Shown here: piece after piece, positions 44,561 through 52,987 of the stretch
Layout of the letters: each line of letters opens with the position of its first letter
How positions within the stretch are numbered: the first letter of the stretch is position 1
Source: Thiopseudomonas acetoxidans
GTDB lineage: Bacteria; Pseudomonadota; Gammaproteobacteria; Pseudomonadales; Pseudomonadaceae
Reading direction: 5' to 3'
Assembly: GCF_030362935.1 (NCBI RefSeq)
Contig: NZ_JAUCDY010000005.1
Location: 62,001 to 126,000 of the forward strand
Length of the DNA: 64,000 bases
Position numbers and translations under genes: made by a program
The notes under the pieces: generated by a model
Databases searched by the model: none
Seen by the model: only the letters and a program-made list of their open reading frames with translations
Told to the model about the DNA's origin: nothing

Positions 44561-44785
44561 CTAGTTATCTTCTGATTTACTGTTTGCTGATTTCATTGCT
44601 TCGCTGACACCGGCGCGGTTGTGCTGGGCGGCGATGTATTGCTCCAGCTCGCTCTGTTTGAATCGCCAGGAGTTACCCACTTTAAAGCCCGGTAATTCGC
44701 CGCTTGCAGCCAGCCGGTATATGGTCCGCTCATTCACCTTGAGGTAATCGGCCACGTCTTTGATGGTTAATATGGGGTCACTCAT
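44561..44785 (-). CDS. Excisionase-type HTH DNA-binding protein heading the hsd operon
   Basis: 74 aa. ILTIKDVADYLKVNERTIYRLAASGELPGFKVGNSWRFKQSELEQYI is the classic MerR-like winged helix of the excisionase (HTH_17) family, with a short charged tail. As the first gene of the hsd operon it is probably an autoregulator; a role as recombination directionality factor for the island is possible but less likely this far from the recombinase remnant. Confidence 0.85.
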   Translation of the reverse strand: MSDPILTIKDVADYLKVNERTIYRLAASGELPGFKVGNSWRFKQSELEQYIAAQHNRAGVSEAMKSANSKSEDN

Positions 44786-44835
44786 GACGAGATATCTCAG
44801 CTATGTCGGAGGTGTCGAAAAAGTACAGAACTGTC

Positions 44836-44863
44836 AATATATAGGATCTGAGAGAGAGATCAA
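44836..44863 (-). promoter_or_regulatory. Candidate sigma-70 promoter of the hsd operon
   Basis: Read on minus, TTGATC (44858-44863) and TATATT (44836-44841) are 16 bp apart. The spacer holds an inverted repeat GATCT/AGATC, which could be the operator of the HTH protein. A TTGACA at 44832-44837 on minus has no matching -10 box. The site is about 50 bp upstream of the HTH start. Confidence 0.4.
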
Positions 44864-44882
44864 GTAAGAACGGTTCTCAGGC

Positions 44883-45434
44883 TTATTGATCGCCAAACAG
44901 GCGCTGGTAGTCGGCCTTGAAGTTGGCATGCATGTCTGAAAAGTACTTCCAGAACTCGACTAGGCCATTGATGGTTTTCATGTCTGTATGACCACAGTCC
45001 AGCATGATTTTGAGCAGCTCTAAGGTTGGCATGACTTGCGCATCGAAGGCTTTAGCCAGCTCGGTCATATCCTGATCGTCCGTCACTACCGGAACACCCA
45101 ACTCCAATGCATAGGCGATATACCAGGCATCAACACGGGACGGCCCGGGCAATTCAGTTTGCACATGCTCCCAGACGTATTCGAAGGTTTGCTGAATGGG
45201 TTTCTTTTGTTTTTTGCCGATTTGGGGGAAGTGTTTGCGATTCTCGGCGAATTCCTCGTCATCCACCCATGGGAACTTACTTTGCAGTTTTCTGGTACCT
45301 AGCTCGTCATTCAGTTCAGGCAGAATGTACAGGCAATACTCGTTGTCACCAAAGGGCACAAACAGTAAGGGGCGTATGGTTTTGGCCAACCTTAGGTAGG
45401 CGTTGGTATCAACGAGGATTTTCGATTGCGGCAT
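44883..45434 (-). CDS. PIN-domain protein, probable toxin RNase of a PIN/XRE-ImmA pair
   Basis: 183 aa PIN-like nuclease. Acidic residues sit in the expected places: Asp9 (ILVDTNAYL), Glu40/Glu44 (LPELNDEL), Asp102 (RVDAWYIAYALELG) and Asp119/Asp120 (VVTDDQDM). PIN toxins cut tRNA, rRNA or mRNA. Its ATG shares one base with the stop of the upstream XRE-ImmA gene, an arrangement usual for toxin-antitoxin or stress-response pairs. The target is unknown. Confidence 0.8.
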   Translation of the reverse strand: MPQSKILVDTNAYLRLAKTIRPLLFVPFGDNEYCLYILPELNDELGTRKLQSKFPWVDDEEFAENRKHFPQIGKKQKKPIQQTFEYVWEHVQTELPGPSRVDAWYIAYALELGVPVVTDDQDMTELAKAFDAQVMPTLELLKIMLDCGHTDMKTINGLVEFWKYFSDMHANFKADYQRLFGDQ

Positions 45435-46579
45435 CAGGTCAACTCTGCGTGGATACTCCGTGCATCGAGGAGTGGCATATCCAGCACAGTTTGAACATAA
45501 CCTGGCCCTTTATCGTGCTCTTTCAGGTATTTACGGAGCAAGTCGAAAAATGGAGTTTCGAAAGCAGCTTCTGCCTTTTCAATATAGTCACGGGCGCTTG
45601 GGTGGCCGTGTTCGTCGAGCTCGGTATTGCCAAACAGGGCTTCGCTGAGGTTCTTATACTTCTTATTGAAGTTGGTCACCGCACCAGGGAAAGCCGATTC
45701 GCTGAGCTGTATTTGAGGCTGCCCTGCGGACTCGGCATATTTATTCACCTGCCCAATCACTGTCCAAGGCGATATGGTTAACTGATCAGCCAAACCGATG
45801 ACATGTGCAATTTTGGCCGCAGGAGAGACTTGCGACATGATTGAGGCGTATGCCTGCTCCGCCAACTCATGAGGGTAAAGCAAGCTCGCGGCGAACGCAT
45901 CGGCAAAATCTTCAGCATCATCGCCCTCAAGGCTTGGCGAAAGACAGTGTCCCAACTCATGCGCCATCCAGAACTTGAAGTCATGAATATTGGTATCCAG
46001 ATTCAGGTAAACCCATGTGCTTCCCGAGTCAGGAAGGTGTATGTGCACCGCATTTTCATGCCGCTGCTTTGCTCCCCACATAACGGGAACCACAACGGCC
46101 TGTAGCTCACTGAAGCGGCGAATCAGGTGCGTAAAATCCACACACTCTATTGGGCCAAGATTTATGTCTTCTCTGACTTTCGCTGTAACCGTGCGAAGGT
46201 AGTCGTAATCACAACTCGGAGACTTAAGCACCGGCGGCATCTCAAAGGTGTCAAACGGCAGATAAGGCACGAGATGACGGAGAAAACGACCAATCTCTTG
46301 CGCTTTTTCGATATGGTGATCCTTGGTTTTGGTACCGCGCATTTTGCGGAATGCCACCTTCGGGGCATGCGGATCTTCCTTGATGATCAAATCATCAAAA
46401 GCAAGATTTAACAACTTGCCTAACTGAAGTAGTTTGTTAGGTCGGGGAAAAGACTTGTGCAAAAGCCATTGGGAAACGGCTTCTTTGGTTACGCCTAGAG
46501 CATCAGCGACGGCAGTTTGGGTTAAGCCTGCCTTATCGATTGCCTGCTGTGCTTTATCTGTATTTAGTCTTTTTTGCAT
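45434..46579 (-). CDS. XRE HTH plus ImmA/IrrE metallopeptidase, probable antitoxin/regulator
   Basis: 381 aa from the ATG at 46579; a TTG start eight codons upstream would fall between the -35 and -10 boxes. The N-terminal XRE HTH (about 7-62: AGLTQTAVADALGVTKEAVSQWL) is joined to a C-terminal ImmA/IrrE domain with zinc site HELGH (207-211) and downstream Glu/Asp ligands (EGDDAEDFADAFAASLL). ImmA-type proteases cleave repressors on stress; fused XRE-ImmA proteins commonly act as antitoxins or self-regulators. It is translated just ahead of the PIN gene. Confidence 0.85.
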   Translation of the reverse strand: MQKRLNTDKAQQAIDKAGLTQTAVADALGVTKEAVSQWLLHKSFPRPNKLLQLGKLLNLAFDDLIIKEDPHAPKVAFRKMRGTKTKDHHIEKAQEIGRFLRHLVPYLPFDTFEMPPVLKSPSCDYDYLRTVTAKVREDINLGPIECVDFTHLIRRFSELQAVVVPVMWGAKQRHENAVHIHLPDSGSTWVYLNLDTNIHDFKFWMAHELGHCLSPSLEGDDAEDFADAFAASLLYPHELAEQAYASIMSQVSPAAKIAHVIGLADQLTISPWTVIGQVNKYAESAGQPQIQLSESAFPGAVTNFNKKYKNLSEALFGNTELDEHGHPSARDYIEKAEAAFETPFFDLLRKYLKEHDKGPGYVQTVLDMPLLDARSIHAELT

Positions 46580-46585
46580 GCGCGA

Positions 46586-46617
46586 AGTATATGCAGCAGT
46601 CAAGTTTTGTCAAGTTT
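46586..46617 (-). promoter_or_regulatory. Near-consensus promoter with direct repeats, giving a leaderless XRE-ImmA transcript
   Basis: On minus, TTGACA (46608-46613) and TATACT (46586-46591) are 16 bp apart, and the ATG begins 6 bases after the -10 box, so the expected +1 is at or next to the start codon and no ribosome site is visible. Two AAACTTGAC direct repeats (46599-46607, 46609-46617; period 10) overlap the -35 box and are a likely operator for the XRE domain. Confidence 0.65.
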
Positions 46618-46639
46618 AACTTTTCCAGACTAGTATCTA

Positions 46640-47116
46640 CTAAACCCTTCCAGATGGCGGTATCTCTTTATCGAACGGCCGGAGAATCTGCGCGGTTTCA
46701 GTATTAGAGGGCAGATCAGCCCCTTCTGGCGGGACCTTATCAACGCTAGCCATCTGCATGCCTTTCTGCCGCACATGAAAGGCGATTTGCTGCCAGCGGC
46801 GCAGCCATTGCTCTTCCTTTCGCTTGTAGGCTTCTAGCTCAGCCTTGAGGCGATCTACCTCTATCTGAAGCTCTTCGGCCTCTTTGGTGGCCTGCTCTTT
46901 GGTTTTCACCAATCCGCCCGACAGTGCTCGTTTCGCGTTATCGTACGCAGCTTTTATTTGTGATTTGGCCTGGAGCGACTGGCGACTAAAGCCAAAGCGC
47001 TCTTCTAGCACCGCCCAGGTGAGTTTTGACCCAAGCTCACCCAGTGCCCAGCGATCCAAGTCAGCAACAATTGTATTGATGTCACTGTCGGACATGCGTC
47101 TGAAGCGCTTAACCAT
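46640..47116 (-). CDS. Small coiled-coil protein of a recombinase module
   Basis: 158 aa. An N-terminal helical HTH-like part (LTWAVLEERFGFSRQSLQAKSQIKAAYDNAKRAL) is followed by a coiled coil (about 75-112, KEAEELQIEVDRLKAELEAYKRKEEQ) and a Pro-rich tail. Proteins of this layout are commonly the small third gene after paired tyrosine recombinases in bacterial islands. It overlaps the recombinase remnant by 8 bp. I cannot say which module family (RIT-like, gamma-mobile-trio or another) it belongs to. Confidence 0.65.
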   Translation of the reverse strand: MVKRFRRMSDSDINTIVADLDRWALGELGSKLTWAVLEERFGFSRQSLQAKSQIKAAYDNAKRALSGGLVKTKEQATKEAEELQIEVDRLKAELEAYKRKEEQWLRRWQQIAFHVRQKGMQMASVDKVPPEGADLPSNTETAQILRPFDKEIPPSGRV

Positions 47117-47912
47117 GCTCTACCTCATTTAGATATTCTTCGGGATCAAAGTGCTCCACCCCGTTGTCGGCCAGTTGGGAAGCCAGTGTTTTCAGTTTTT
47201 TATCGTTGTGTGCTAGCCAGTCAGCACTCTTTTTCGGCTTAGTGCTATCCAACTGCTTTTCAGCATTTTTTCGGGCTAGAGCAGTGAGAGCATATTGGCG
47301 CTTCTGCTCGTCCAGACGACCCTTATCATCCTTAGCCCACACGTAGTCTTTGCAGTCCGCCGAACATTGCAAATGCCGCTCGCAGGGTGTTTGAGAGAAA
47401 TTGTGGATACAGATACCGGTACCGACATCATGTACGGCCTGAATTCGCGCTTTCAGAATGGCATCCTGGATTTCTACCGGAACCACTTTGATTTGCTCAG
47501 CTAACTGACCTCCAACCAGACCTTTTTTGATGTCGTCACGGAGCATCAGTGCTCGTTTTTCGCGGGATGTATGCTGATAGGCTTTGGTGTCTCTTGGGTT
47601 GGTTCGACCAAACCATTCAGTTTGCAGCAGGTCACTTAACCCGCCCTCATCAAGCAGGGTATTAAGCGTGTGATGGAAATGGTGACTGGTAAAATCCACC
47701 TCGATACTGCCGGAAGCGTATTCGTCGGCAAGCGCAGGGAAATAACGGAGAAATGTGGCGAGCATCGCATGGGGGCAAATGGTAGCTAGCCAGTGCGCGT
47801 AGCTCCCACTAGAAAGTCCCATAGGACGAATGAATAACAGATCTTTTAGGTAGTATTCTTTGCCAAATTGGCCCTCTAGTATCTTTACAGACAAGAGAGG
47901 GACAATTATCAA
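47109..47912 (-). pseudogene. C-terminal remnant of a large site-specific tyrosine recombinase
   Basis: An open frame of 267 codons with no proper start (first codon TTG, no ribosome site). It shows the end of a tyrosine recombinase: SHHFHHTLNTLLDEGGLSDLLQTEWFGRTNPRDTKAYQHTS, with box-II His, box-III Trp and nucleophile-type Tyr (AYQH), then a Cys-containing tail TPCERHLQCSADCKDY. The box-II H-x-x-R has His in place of Arg (codon 47673-47675). The N-terminal core-binding part, the first catalytic Arg and any upstream partner recombinase are missing; the 74 bp before ssb contain nothing else. Probably inactive; it marks the right end of the island. Confidence 0.75.
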
Positions 47913-47986
47913 CTTAACCTATTAATTTATATGTCTTTTTTAAAACCAATTAAACTTAAAAGGTTACAAATTAATATTTATCAGGG

Positions 47987-48514
47987 CTAAAACGGAATAT
48001 CGTTATCAAACGACTCACCGAAGTTATCAGCTGGTTGCTGTGGCGGTGTCGCCACCGGTGCTTGGCGCGGCTGTTGCGCTTGCGACGGCTGCTGTTGCTG
48101 ATACGACTGCTGCTGCGGGGCTTGCTGCTGTTGACGAGGGGCTTGGCTTGCGCTCATATCATCGCTACCGCCACGACCGTCTAGCATCTGCATTTGCCCA
48201 TTGATGTCTACCACTACTTCTGTGGTGTAACGCTTAATGCCGTCTTTTTCCCACTCGCGGGTTTGCAGGCGACCTTCTACATAGATTTTTGAGCCTTTAC
48301 GCAGATATTGACCCACAATCTCTGCCAATCTGCCGAAAAACACCACACGGTGCCACTCGGTACGCTCTTGCTGCTGACCAGTTTCGCGGTCTTTCCAGCT
48401 GTCGGAAGTAGCCAGGGTGATGTTGGATACCGCATTACCGTTAGGCAAGTAGCGTGTATCCGGATCAGCGCCTAGATTACCGATTAAGATTACTTTATTG
48501 ACTCCACGTGCCAT
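47987..48514 (-). CDS. ssb: Single-stranded DNA-binding protein Ssb
   Basis: 175 aa. The OB fold starts MARGVNKVILIGNLGADPDTRY and includes WHRVVFFGRLAEIVGQYLRKG; residues about 115-165 are a Gln/Pro-rich linker, and the tail NFGESFDNDIPF is the acidic tip that recruits repair and replication enzymes. It follows the MFS gene by 14 bp. Its 3' end coincides with the presumed right edge of the island. Confidence 0.97.
   Translation of the reverse strand: MARGVNKVILIGNLGADPDTRYLPNGNAVSNITLATSDSWKDRETGQQQERTEWHRVVFFGRLAEIVGQYLRKGSKIYVEGRLQTREWEKDGIKRYTTEVVVDINGQMQMLDGRGGSDDMSASQAPRQQQQAPQQQSYQQQQPSQAQQPRQAPVATPPQQPADNFGESFDNDIPF
47988..47995. other. Candidate right attachment repeat TAAAACGG at the ssb 3' end
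   Basis: Spans the ssb stop codon region. It matches the copies at 33987-33994 and 34004-34011 on the other side of the island. A gene 3' end is a usual integration target for tyrosine recombinases, but an 8-bp identity is weak proof. Confidence 0.25.
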
Positions 48515-48528
48515 CTTACTTCTCCTAA

Positions 48529-49920
48529 TTATCTATCGCGCCCAATAATAGAAGCTAAAAGCTGTTCCAGCTGGGCTCGTTCTATACGTTTATTGTCAAA
48601 TTTTACATAGACTGCAGCTTCCTCTGCCACATACAGCGCATCCATTACGCCAGACTGCGCGCGCAGTTGCTTTAACCAATCATCAGTCAAAGCCGGCGCC
48701 TGCTCTACCTCTAAACGCGTACTTGTGACATAAGGTGGCTCTTGCATATTAACAGCAAATGCTAGCCAAAGTGCAGCCAAAATCGCACATCCAGCAAAAA
48801 CCGCATTGGTGCCCGCCAGCTGAAATAACCAGCCGCCAAAAATACCGCCTACCGCCGCGCCCAAAAACTGACTGGTAGAATAAATTCCCATTGCCGTGCC
48901 TTTAGAACCTGCCGGTGAAATCTTACTGATTAGTGATGGCAGCGTCGCTTCCAGCAAATTAAAAGCAGCAAAGAAAATAACCGCTCCAACCACCAGTAGC
49001 GCAAGACTGGTACCCAACCACAGGAAGTACAGCTGGCTAAATAAAACCATGGCAATCGCACCTAAAAACACCTTCTTTATTTGCCGCTTTTTCTCGCTGT
49101 AAATAATAAAGGGCAGCATCGCGAAAAAACCGACGCCCATTGCTATTAGATACACCCACCAGTGTTCGTCGCGCGCCAGTCCGCCCTGTTCGATGAGTGC
49201 TAGCGGCAGAGCCATAAAGCTTGCCATCAACAAGGCATGTAAAACAAAGATACCCACATCTAGGCGCAATAACTGGCCATGGCCAAGCACCTTTAAAAAC
49301 GAATCAGGATTAACACCTGAATCCAAATGCTTAACTTGATGGCCTGGCTTAGGCACCCAAACCGCCATAATCAGCATGCCCGCTAACGCCATTAATGCCG
49401 TGAACCAAAACAGCCCCGACAAACCAAAGTAGCGGGTTACCAGCGGTCCTAACACCATGGCGACAACGAAAGACAGGCCAATACTCATGCCTATTGCCGC
49501 CATCACCTTAGTACGGTTTTGCTCACGGGTTAAATCCGATAACAGCGCCATCACGGCGGCAGAAATAGCGCCAGCGCCCTGTAAAACCCGTCCAACAATA
49601 ATCATTTCAATGGAACTGGCCATGGCAGCAACCGCGCTGCCAGCGGCAAAAATCAACAGTCCTGCATAGATAACCGGCATCCGCCCAATACGGTCTGAGA
49701 GCATACCAAAGGGTATTTGCAGTACGGCTTGAGTTAAACCGTAAGCACCAATCGCTAAACCAATCAGCAAGGGCGTGGCACCTTCTAATTCCTGACCATA
49801 GGTAGCCAAAACGGGCAACACCATAAACATGCCTAACATGCGGAAAGCAAATACCAACGATAACCCGCTCATTGCGCGGCGTTCGTTTGTATTCATTGCA
49901 TCACTTACCTGCTTAGCCAT
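48529..49920 (-). CDS. MFS transporter (PA4233 type) with C-terminal soluble extension
   Basis: 463 aa, 12 predicted membrane helices. The MFS motif A is FGMLSDRIGRMPVIY in the loop between TM2 and TM3; DRE/DRT-like loops follow TM4. Residues about 395-463 form a soluble domain (YVTSTRLEVEQAPALTDD ... ALYVAEEAAVYVKFD) with the alternation of a heavy-metal-associated/ferredoxin-like fold but no CxxC. A drug or metabolite proton antiporter is likely; substrate unknown. It precedes ssb and is divergent from uvrA, as in P. aeruginosa. Confidence 0.88.
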   Translation of the reverse strand: MAKQVSDAMNTNERRAMSGLSLVFAFRMLGMFMVLPVLATYGQELEGATPLLIGLAIGAYGLTQAVLQIPFGMLSDRIGRMPVIYAGLLIFAAGSAVAAMASSIEMIIVGRVLQGAGAISAAVMALLSDLTREQNRTKVMAAIGMSIGLSFVVAMVLGPLVTRYFGLSGLFWFTALMALAGMLIMAVWVPKPGHQVKHLDSGVNPDSFLKVLGHGQLLRLDVGIFVLHALLMASFMALPLALIEQGGLARDEHWWVYLIAMGVGFFAMLPFIIYSEKKRQIKKVFLGAIAMVLFSQLYFLWLGTSLALLVVGAVIFFAAFNLLEATLPSLISKISPAGSKGTAMGIYSTSQFLGAAVGGIFGGWLFQLAGTNAVFAGCAILAALWLAFAVNMQEPPYVTSTRLEVEQAPALTDDWLKQLRAQSGVMDALYVAEEAAVYVKFDNKRIERAQLEQLLASIIGRDR

Positions 49921-49995
49921 TTAGCCCCCTCGATTTTCAAGCGGCTAAGTTTAACAGGCTATCGTGGGAATGCTAAGAAACCTGTCTAAAAATGC

Positions 49996-50011
49996 CTGTG
50001 CATGCTTTCAG
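49996..50011 (+). promoter_or_regulatory. LexA-like box upstream of uvrA
   Basis: CTGTGCATGCTTTCAG fits CTG-N10-CAG and resembles the E. coli uvrA SOS box. It is 73-88 bp upstream of the GTG start. A TATAAT hexamer follows at 50048-50053 without a convincing -35 box. Confidence 0.5.
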
Positions 50012-50047
50012 CGCTTCCTTAACTCAGCACGTGCTTACTCTTTCCCG

Positions 50048-50053
50048 TATAAT
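50048..50053 (+). promoter_or_regulatory. -10 box of the uvrA promoter
   Basis: Consensus TATAAT 30 bp upstream of the uvrA GTG. The expected -35 position (CAGCAC, 17-bp spacer) is poor, which would suit a regulated promoter. Confidence 0.55.
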
Positions 50054-50083
50054 GCTCTGTTTCTTTGCCACCAGAGGCATGCA

Positions 50084-52909
50084 GTGGATAACATCATTGT
50101 TCGGGGCGCACGTACCCACAATTTAAAAAACATCGACATCACTTTACCGCGCAACAAGCTGATCGTGATTACCGGCTTATCCGGCTCGGGCAAGTCATCG
50201 TTGGCGTTTGATACGCTCTATGCGGAAGGACAGCGCCGTTACGTTGAATCGCTTTCAGCCTATGCACGACAGTTTTTATCGATGATGGAAAAACCCGACG
50301 TGGACACCATCGAAGGGCTATCGCCGGCGATTTCCATTGAACAAAAATCCACTTCACACAACCCACGTTCAACCGTGGGCACCATTACCGAAATTTACGA
50401 CTACCTGCGCCTGCTCTATGCCCGCGCGGGAATTCCGCACTGCCCAACGCACAATGCACCGTTAGAGGCGCAAACTATCAGTCAGATGGTTGACTTAGCC
50501 ATGGCGCTACCTGCCGAACACCGCTACATGCTGCTGGCGCCGGTGATTCGTGAGCGTAAAGGTGAGCATTTAACGGTGCTTGATGAGTTGCGCGCTAAGG
50601 GCTTTATCCGGGTACGCATCAACGGCAAAGTCTATGAAATGGATGATTTGCCCAAGCTAGACAAACAAAAACGTCACAGCATTGACGTGGTGGTTGATCG
50701 TTTTAAAATTCGTGACGATTTAGCCCAGCGTTTGGCAGAATCCTTTGAAACCGCTCTGCAACTGGCCGACGGTATTGCCACTATAACCAGCATGGATGAA
50801 GGCGTGGATATTAACAGCGTCTTTTCCGCACGCTTTGCCTGCCCCCACTGCGGTCATTCGGTCAGTGAATTAGAACCCAAGCTGTTTTCTTTTAACAACC
50901 CAGCAGGTGCCTGTCCAACCTGTGATGGTTTAGGACTGAAACAGTTTTTTGATAGCCGTCGTTTGGTCAATCCAGAGCTAACCCTCGCTGAAGGGGCGAT
51001 GCGCGGCTGGGATAGACGTAACGCCTATTATTTTCAGATGCTCATGTCTCTGTCTGATCACTATGGCTTTGATCTGGAAACACCCTTCGGGCAACTGGAT
51101 ACTGAGCATCAGCAACTCCTATTAAACGGCAGCGGTTTTGAAGAAATCGCGTTTAAATACCTCAATGATCGCGGCGATATTGTGCAGCGCAAACACCCCT
51201 TTGAAGGTGTAGTGCCCAATCTTGAGCGCCGCTACCGCGACACCGAATCTAACAGCGTGCGTGAAGAGCTGGGTAAATACCTCAGCACCCAAGCCTGTCC
51301 AGATTGCCAAGGTTCACGCCTGTGCAGCTCGGCGCGTCATGTTTGGGTGGGCGATAAAACACTTCCCGAAATCACCCGCATGCCGGTGGGTGATGCCCAT
51401 GCCTATTATCATCAGTTAACCTTGCCCGGTCGCCGTGGCGAGATTGCCGATAAAATTCTTAAAGAAATCTGTGCTCGACTGCAGTTTCTCGTGAACGTTG
51501 GGCTGGATTATCTAACCCTTGATCGCAGCGCTGACACCCTATCTGGCGGTGAAGCACAGCGTATTCGGCTGGCCAGTCAAATCGGTGCAGGGCTGGTTGG
51601 AGTGCTCTACATTCTGGACGAGCCGTCCATCGGTCTACATCAGCGCGACAACGAGCGCCTGCTCGCCACCCTGACCCACCTACGCGATATTGGTAATACC
51701 GTGATTGTGGTTGAGCACGATGAAGATGCTATCCGCTTGGCCGACTATACCGTCGATATCGGCCCGGGCGCTGGCGTGCATGGCGGTGAAATCGTCGCCC
51801 AAGGCACACCGCAACAACTGATGGATAACCCCGACTCTTTAACAGGCCAGTACCTTTCTGGCAAGAAAAAAATCACCTACCCAGAGCAACGCACCCCCGT
51901 CGACCCCAGCAAGATGCTACGACTCATTGGCGCCAAAGGGCACAACCTGCAAAACGTTAATTTAGAAATCCCCATTGGTTTGCTTACCTGTATTACTGGG
52001 GTGTCTGGCTCAGGTAAATCCACGCTGATTAACGGCACGCTCTACCCGCTTGCCGCTACGGCGTTAAATGGTGCAACCACACTGGAAGTAGCAGCCTACG
52101 AGCGCATTGAAGGCTTAGAACTGCTCGATAAAGTGGTCGACATTGATCAAAGCCCCATTGGCCGCACCCCGCGCTCTAACCCAGCCACCTACACCGGCAT
52201 CTTCACCCCAATTCGCGAGCTTTTTGCTGGCGTACCTGAAGCTCGCGCACGCGGTTACACCCCGGGGCGGTTTTCGTTTAACGTCAAGGGCGGGCGCTGC
52301 GAAGCCTGTCAGGGCGATGGCGTGATTAAAGTAGAAATGCACTTTTTGCCCGACATCTATGTGCCCTGCGATATCTGCAAAGGCAAACGCTATAACCGCG
52401 AAACCTTGGATATTCGCTACAAAGGCAAATCCATTGATGAAGTACTGCAACTAACCGTGGAAGACGCACGAGAGTTTTTCGATGCCATTCCCGCCTTAGC
52501 ACGGCGCATGCAAACCCTAATTGATGTAGGACTGTCCTATATTCGTCTCGGCCAAAGCGCTACCACGCTGTCAGGCGGTGAAGCGCAACGGGTGAAGCTG
52601 TCACGCGAGCTATCCAAGCGCGATACCGGGCAAACGCTGTATATTCTTGATGAACCCACCACTGGCCTGCATTTTGCCGATATCCAACAGCTTCTAGATG
52701 TACTGCATCGCCTACGCGACCGTGGCAATACCGTGGTGGTGATCGAACATAATCTGGATGTGATTAAAACCGCCGACTGGATTGTTGATCTCGGTCCTGA
52801 GGGCGGTTTCCGTGGTGGACAAATCATCGCTACCGGTACACCAGAGCAGATAACCGAACAAAGCGTATCCCATACAGGACGTTTCCTTAAACAAACTCTG
52901 CAGCGCTAA
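50084..52909 (+). CDS. uvrA: Excinuclease ABC subunit UvrA
   Basis: 941 aa from the GTG at 50084 (AGAGG upstream; MDNIIVRGARTHNLKNID is the family start, whereas the frame further upstream is not conserved). It has two ABC ATPase modules: Walker A GLSGSGKSSLAFDT and GVSGSGKSTLINGT, signatures LSGGEAQRI and LSGGEAQRV, and zinc fingers CPHCGHSVSELEPKLF ... CPTC and CEACQGDGVIKVE ... CDIC. UvrA scans DNA for bulky lesions and loads UvrB. Probably SOS-induced through the box upstream. Confidence 0.97.
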   Translation: MDNIIVRGARTHNLKNIDITLPRNKLIVITGLSGSGKSSLAFDTLYAEGQRRYVESLSAYARQFLSMMEKPDVDTIEGLSPAISIEQKSTSHNPRSTVGTITEIYDYLRLLYARAGIPHCPTHNAPLEAQTISQMVDLAMALPAEHRYMLLAPVIRERKGEHLTVLDELRAKGFIRVRINGKVYEMDDLPKLDKQKRHSIDVVVDRFKIRDDLAQRLAESFETALQLADGIATITSMDEGVDINSVFSARFACPHCGHSVSELEPKLFSFNNPAGACPTCDGLGLKQFFDSRRLVNPELTLAEGAMRGWDRRNAYYFQMLMSLSDHYGFDLETPFGQLDTEHQQLLLNGSGFEEIAFKYLNDRGDIVQRKHPFEGVVPNLERRYRDTESNSVREELGKYLSTQACPDCQGSRLCSSARHVWVGDKTLPEITRMPVGDAHAYYHQLTLPGRRGEIADKILKEICARLQFLVNVGLDYLTLDRSADTLSGGEAQRIRLASQIGAGLVGVLYILDEPSIGLHQRDNERLLATLTHLRDIGNTVIVVEHDEDAIRLADYTVDIGPGAGVHGGEIVAQGTPQQLMDNPDSLTGQYLSGKKKITYPEQRTPVDPSKMLRLIGAKGHNLQNVNLEIPIGLLTCITGVSGSGKSTLINGTLYPLAATALNGATTLEVAAYERIEGLELLDKVVDIDQSPIGRTPRSNPATYTGIFTPIRELFAGVPEARARGYTPGRFSFNVKGGRCEACQGDGVIKVEMHFLPDIYVPCDICKGKRYNRETLDIRYKGKSIDEVLQLTVEDAREFFDAIPALARRMQTLIDVGLSYIRLGQSATTLSGGEAQRVKLSRELSKRDTGQTLYILDEPTTGLHFADIQQLLDVLHRLRDRGNTVVVIEHNLDVIKTADWIVDLGPEGGFRGGQIIATGTPEQITEQSVSHTGRFLKQTLQR

Positions 52910-52933
52910 ATACTACTAGCTCGCTCTTAGCCC

Positions 52934-52972
52934 AACTAAAAAGCCCGACGCAGTGCATCGGGCTTTTTAGTT
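52934..52972. terminator. Bidirectional terminator between uvrA and katA
   Basis: AACTAAAAAGCCCGA and TCGGGCTTTTTAGTT form a perfect 15-bp inverted repeat around a 9-base loop, with the GC stem flanked by A- and T-runs so it works for both convergent genes. Confidence 0.93.
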
Positions 52973-52987
52973 GTCGCTAGGTTATTG

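Noticed and set aside
44561..44785. HTH protein as the island's excisionase
   Set aside because: Similar small HTH genes commonly head type I restriction operons, and it sits far from the recombinase; an operon regulator is the simpler reading.
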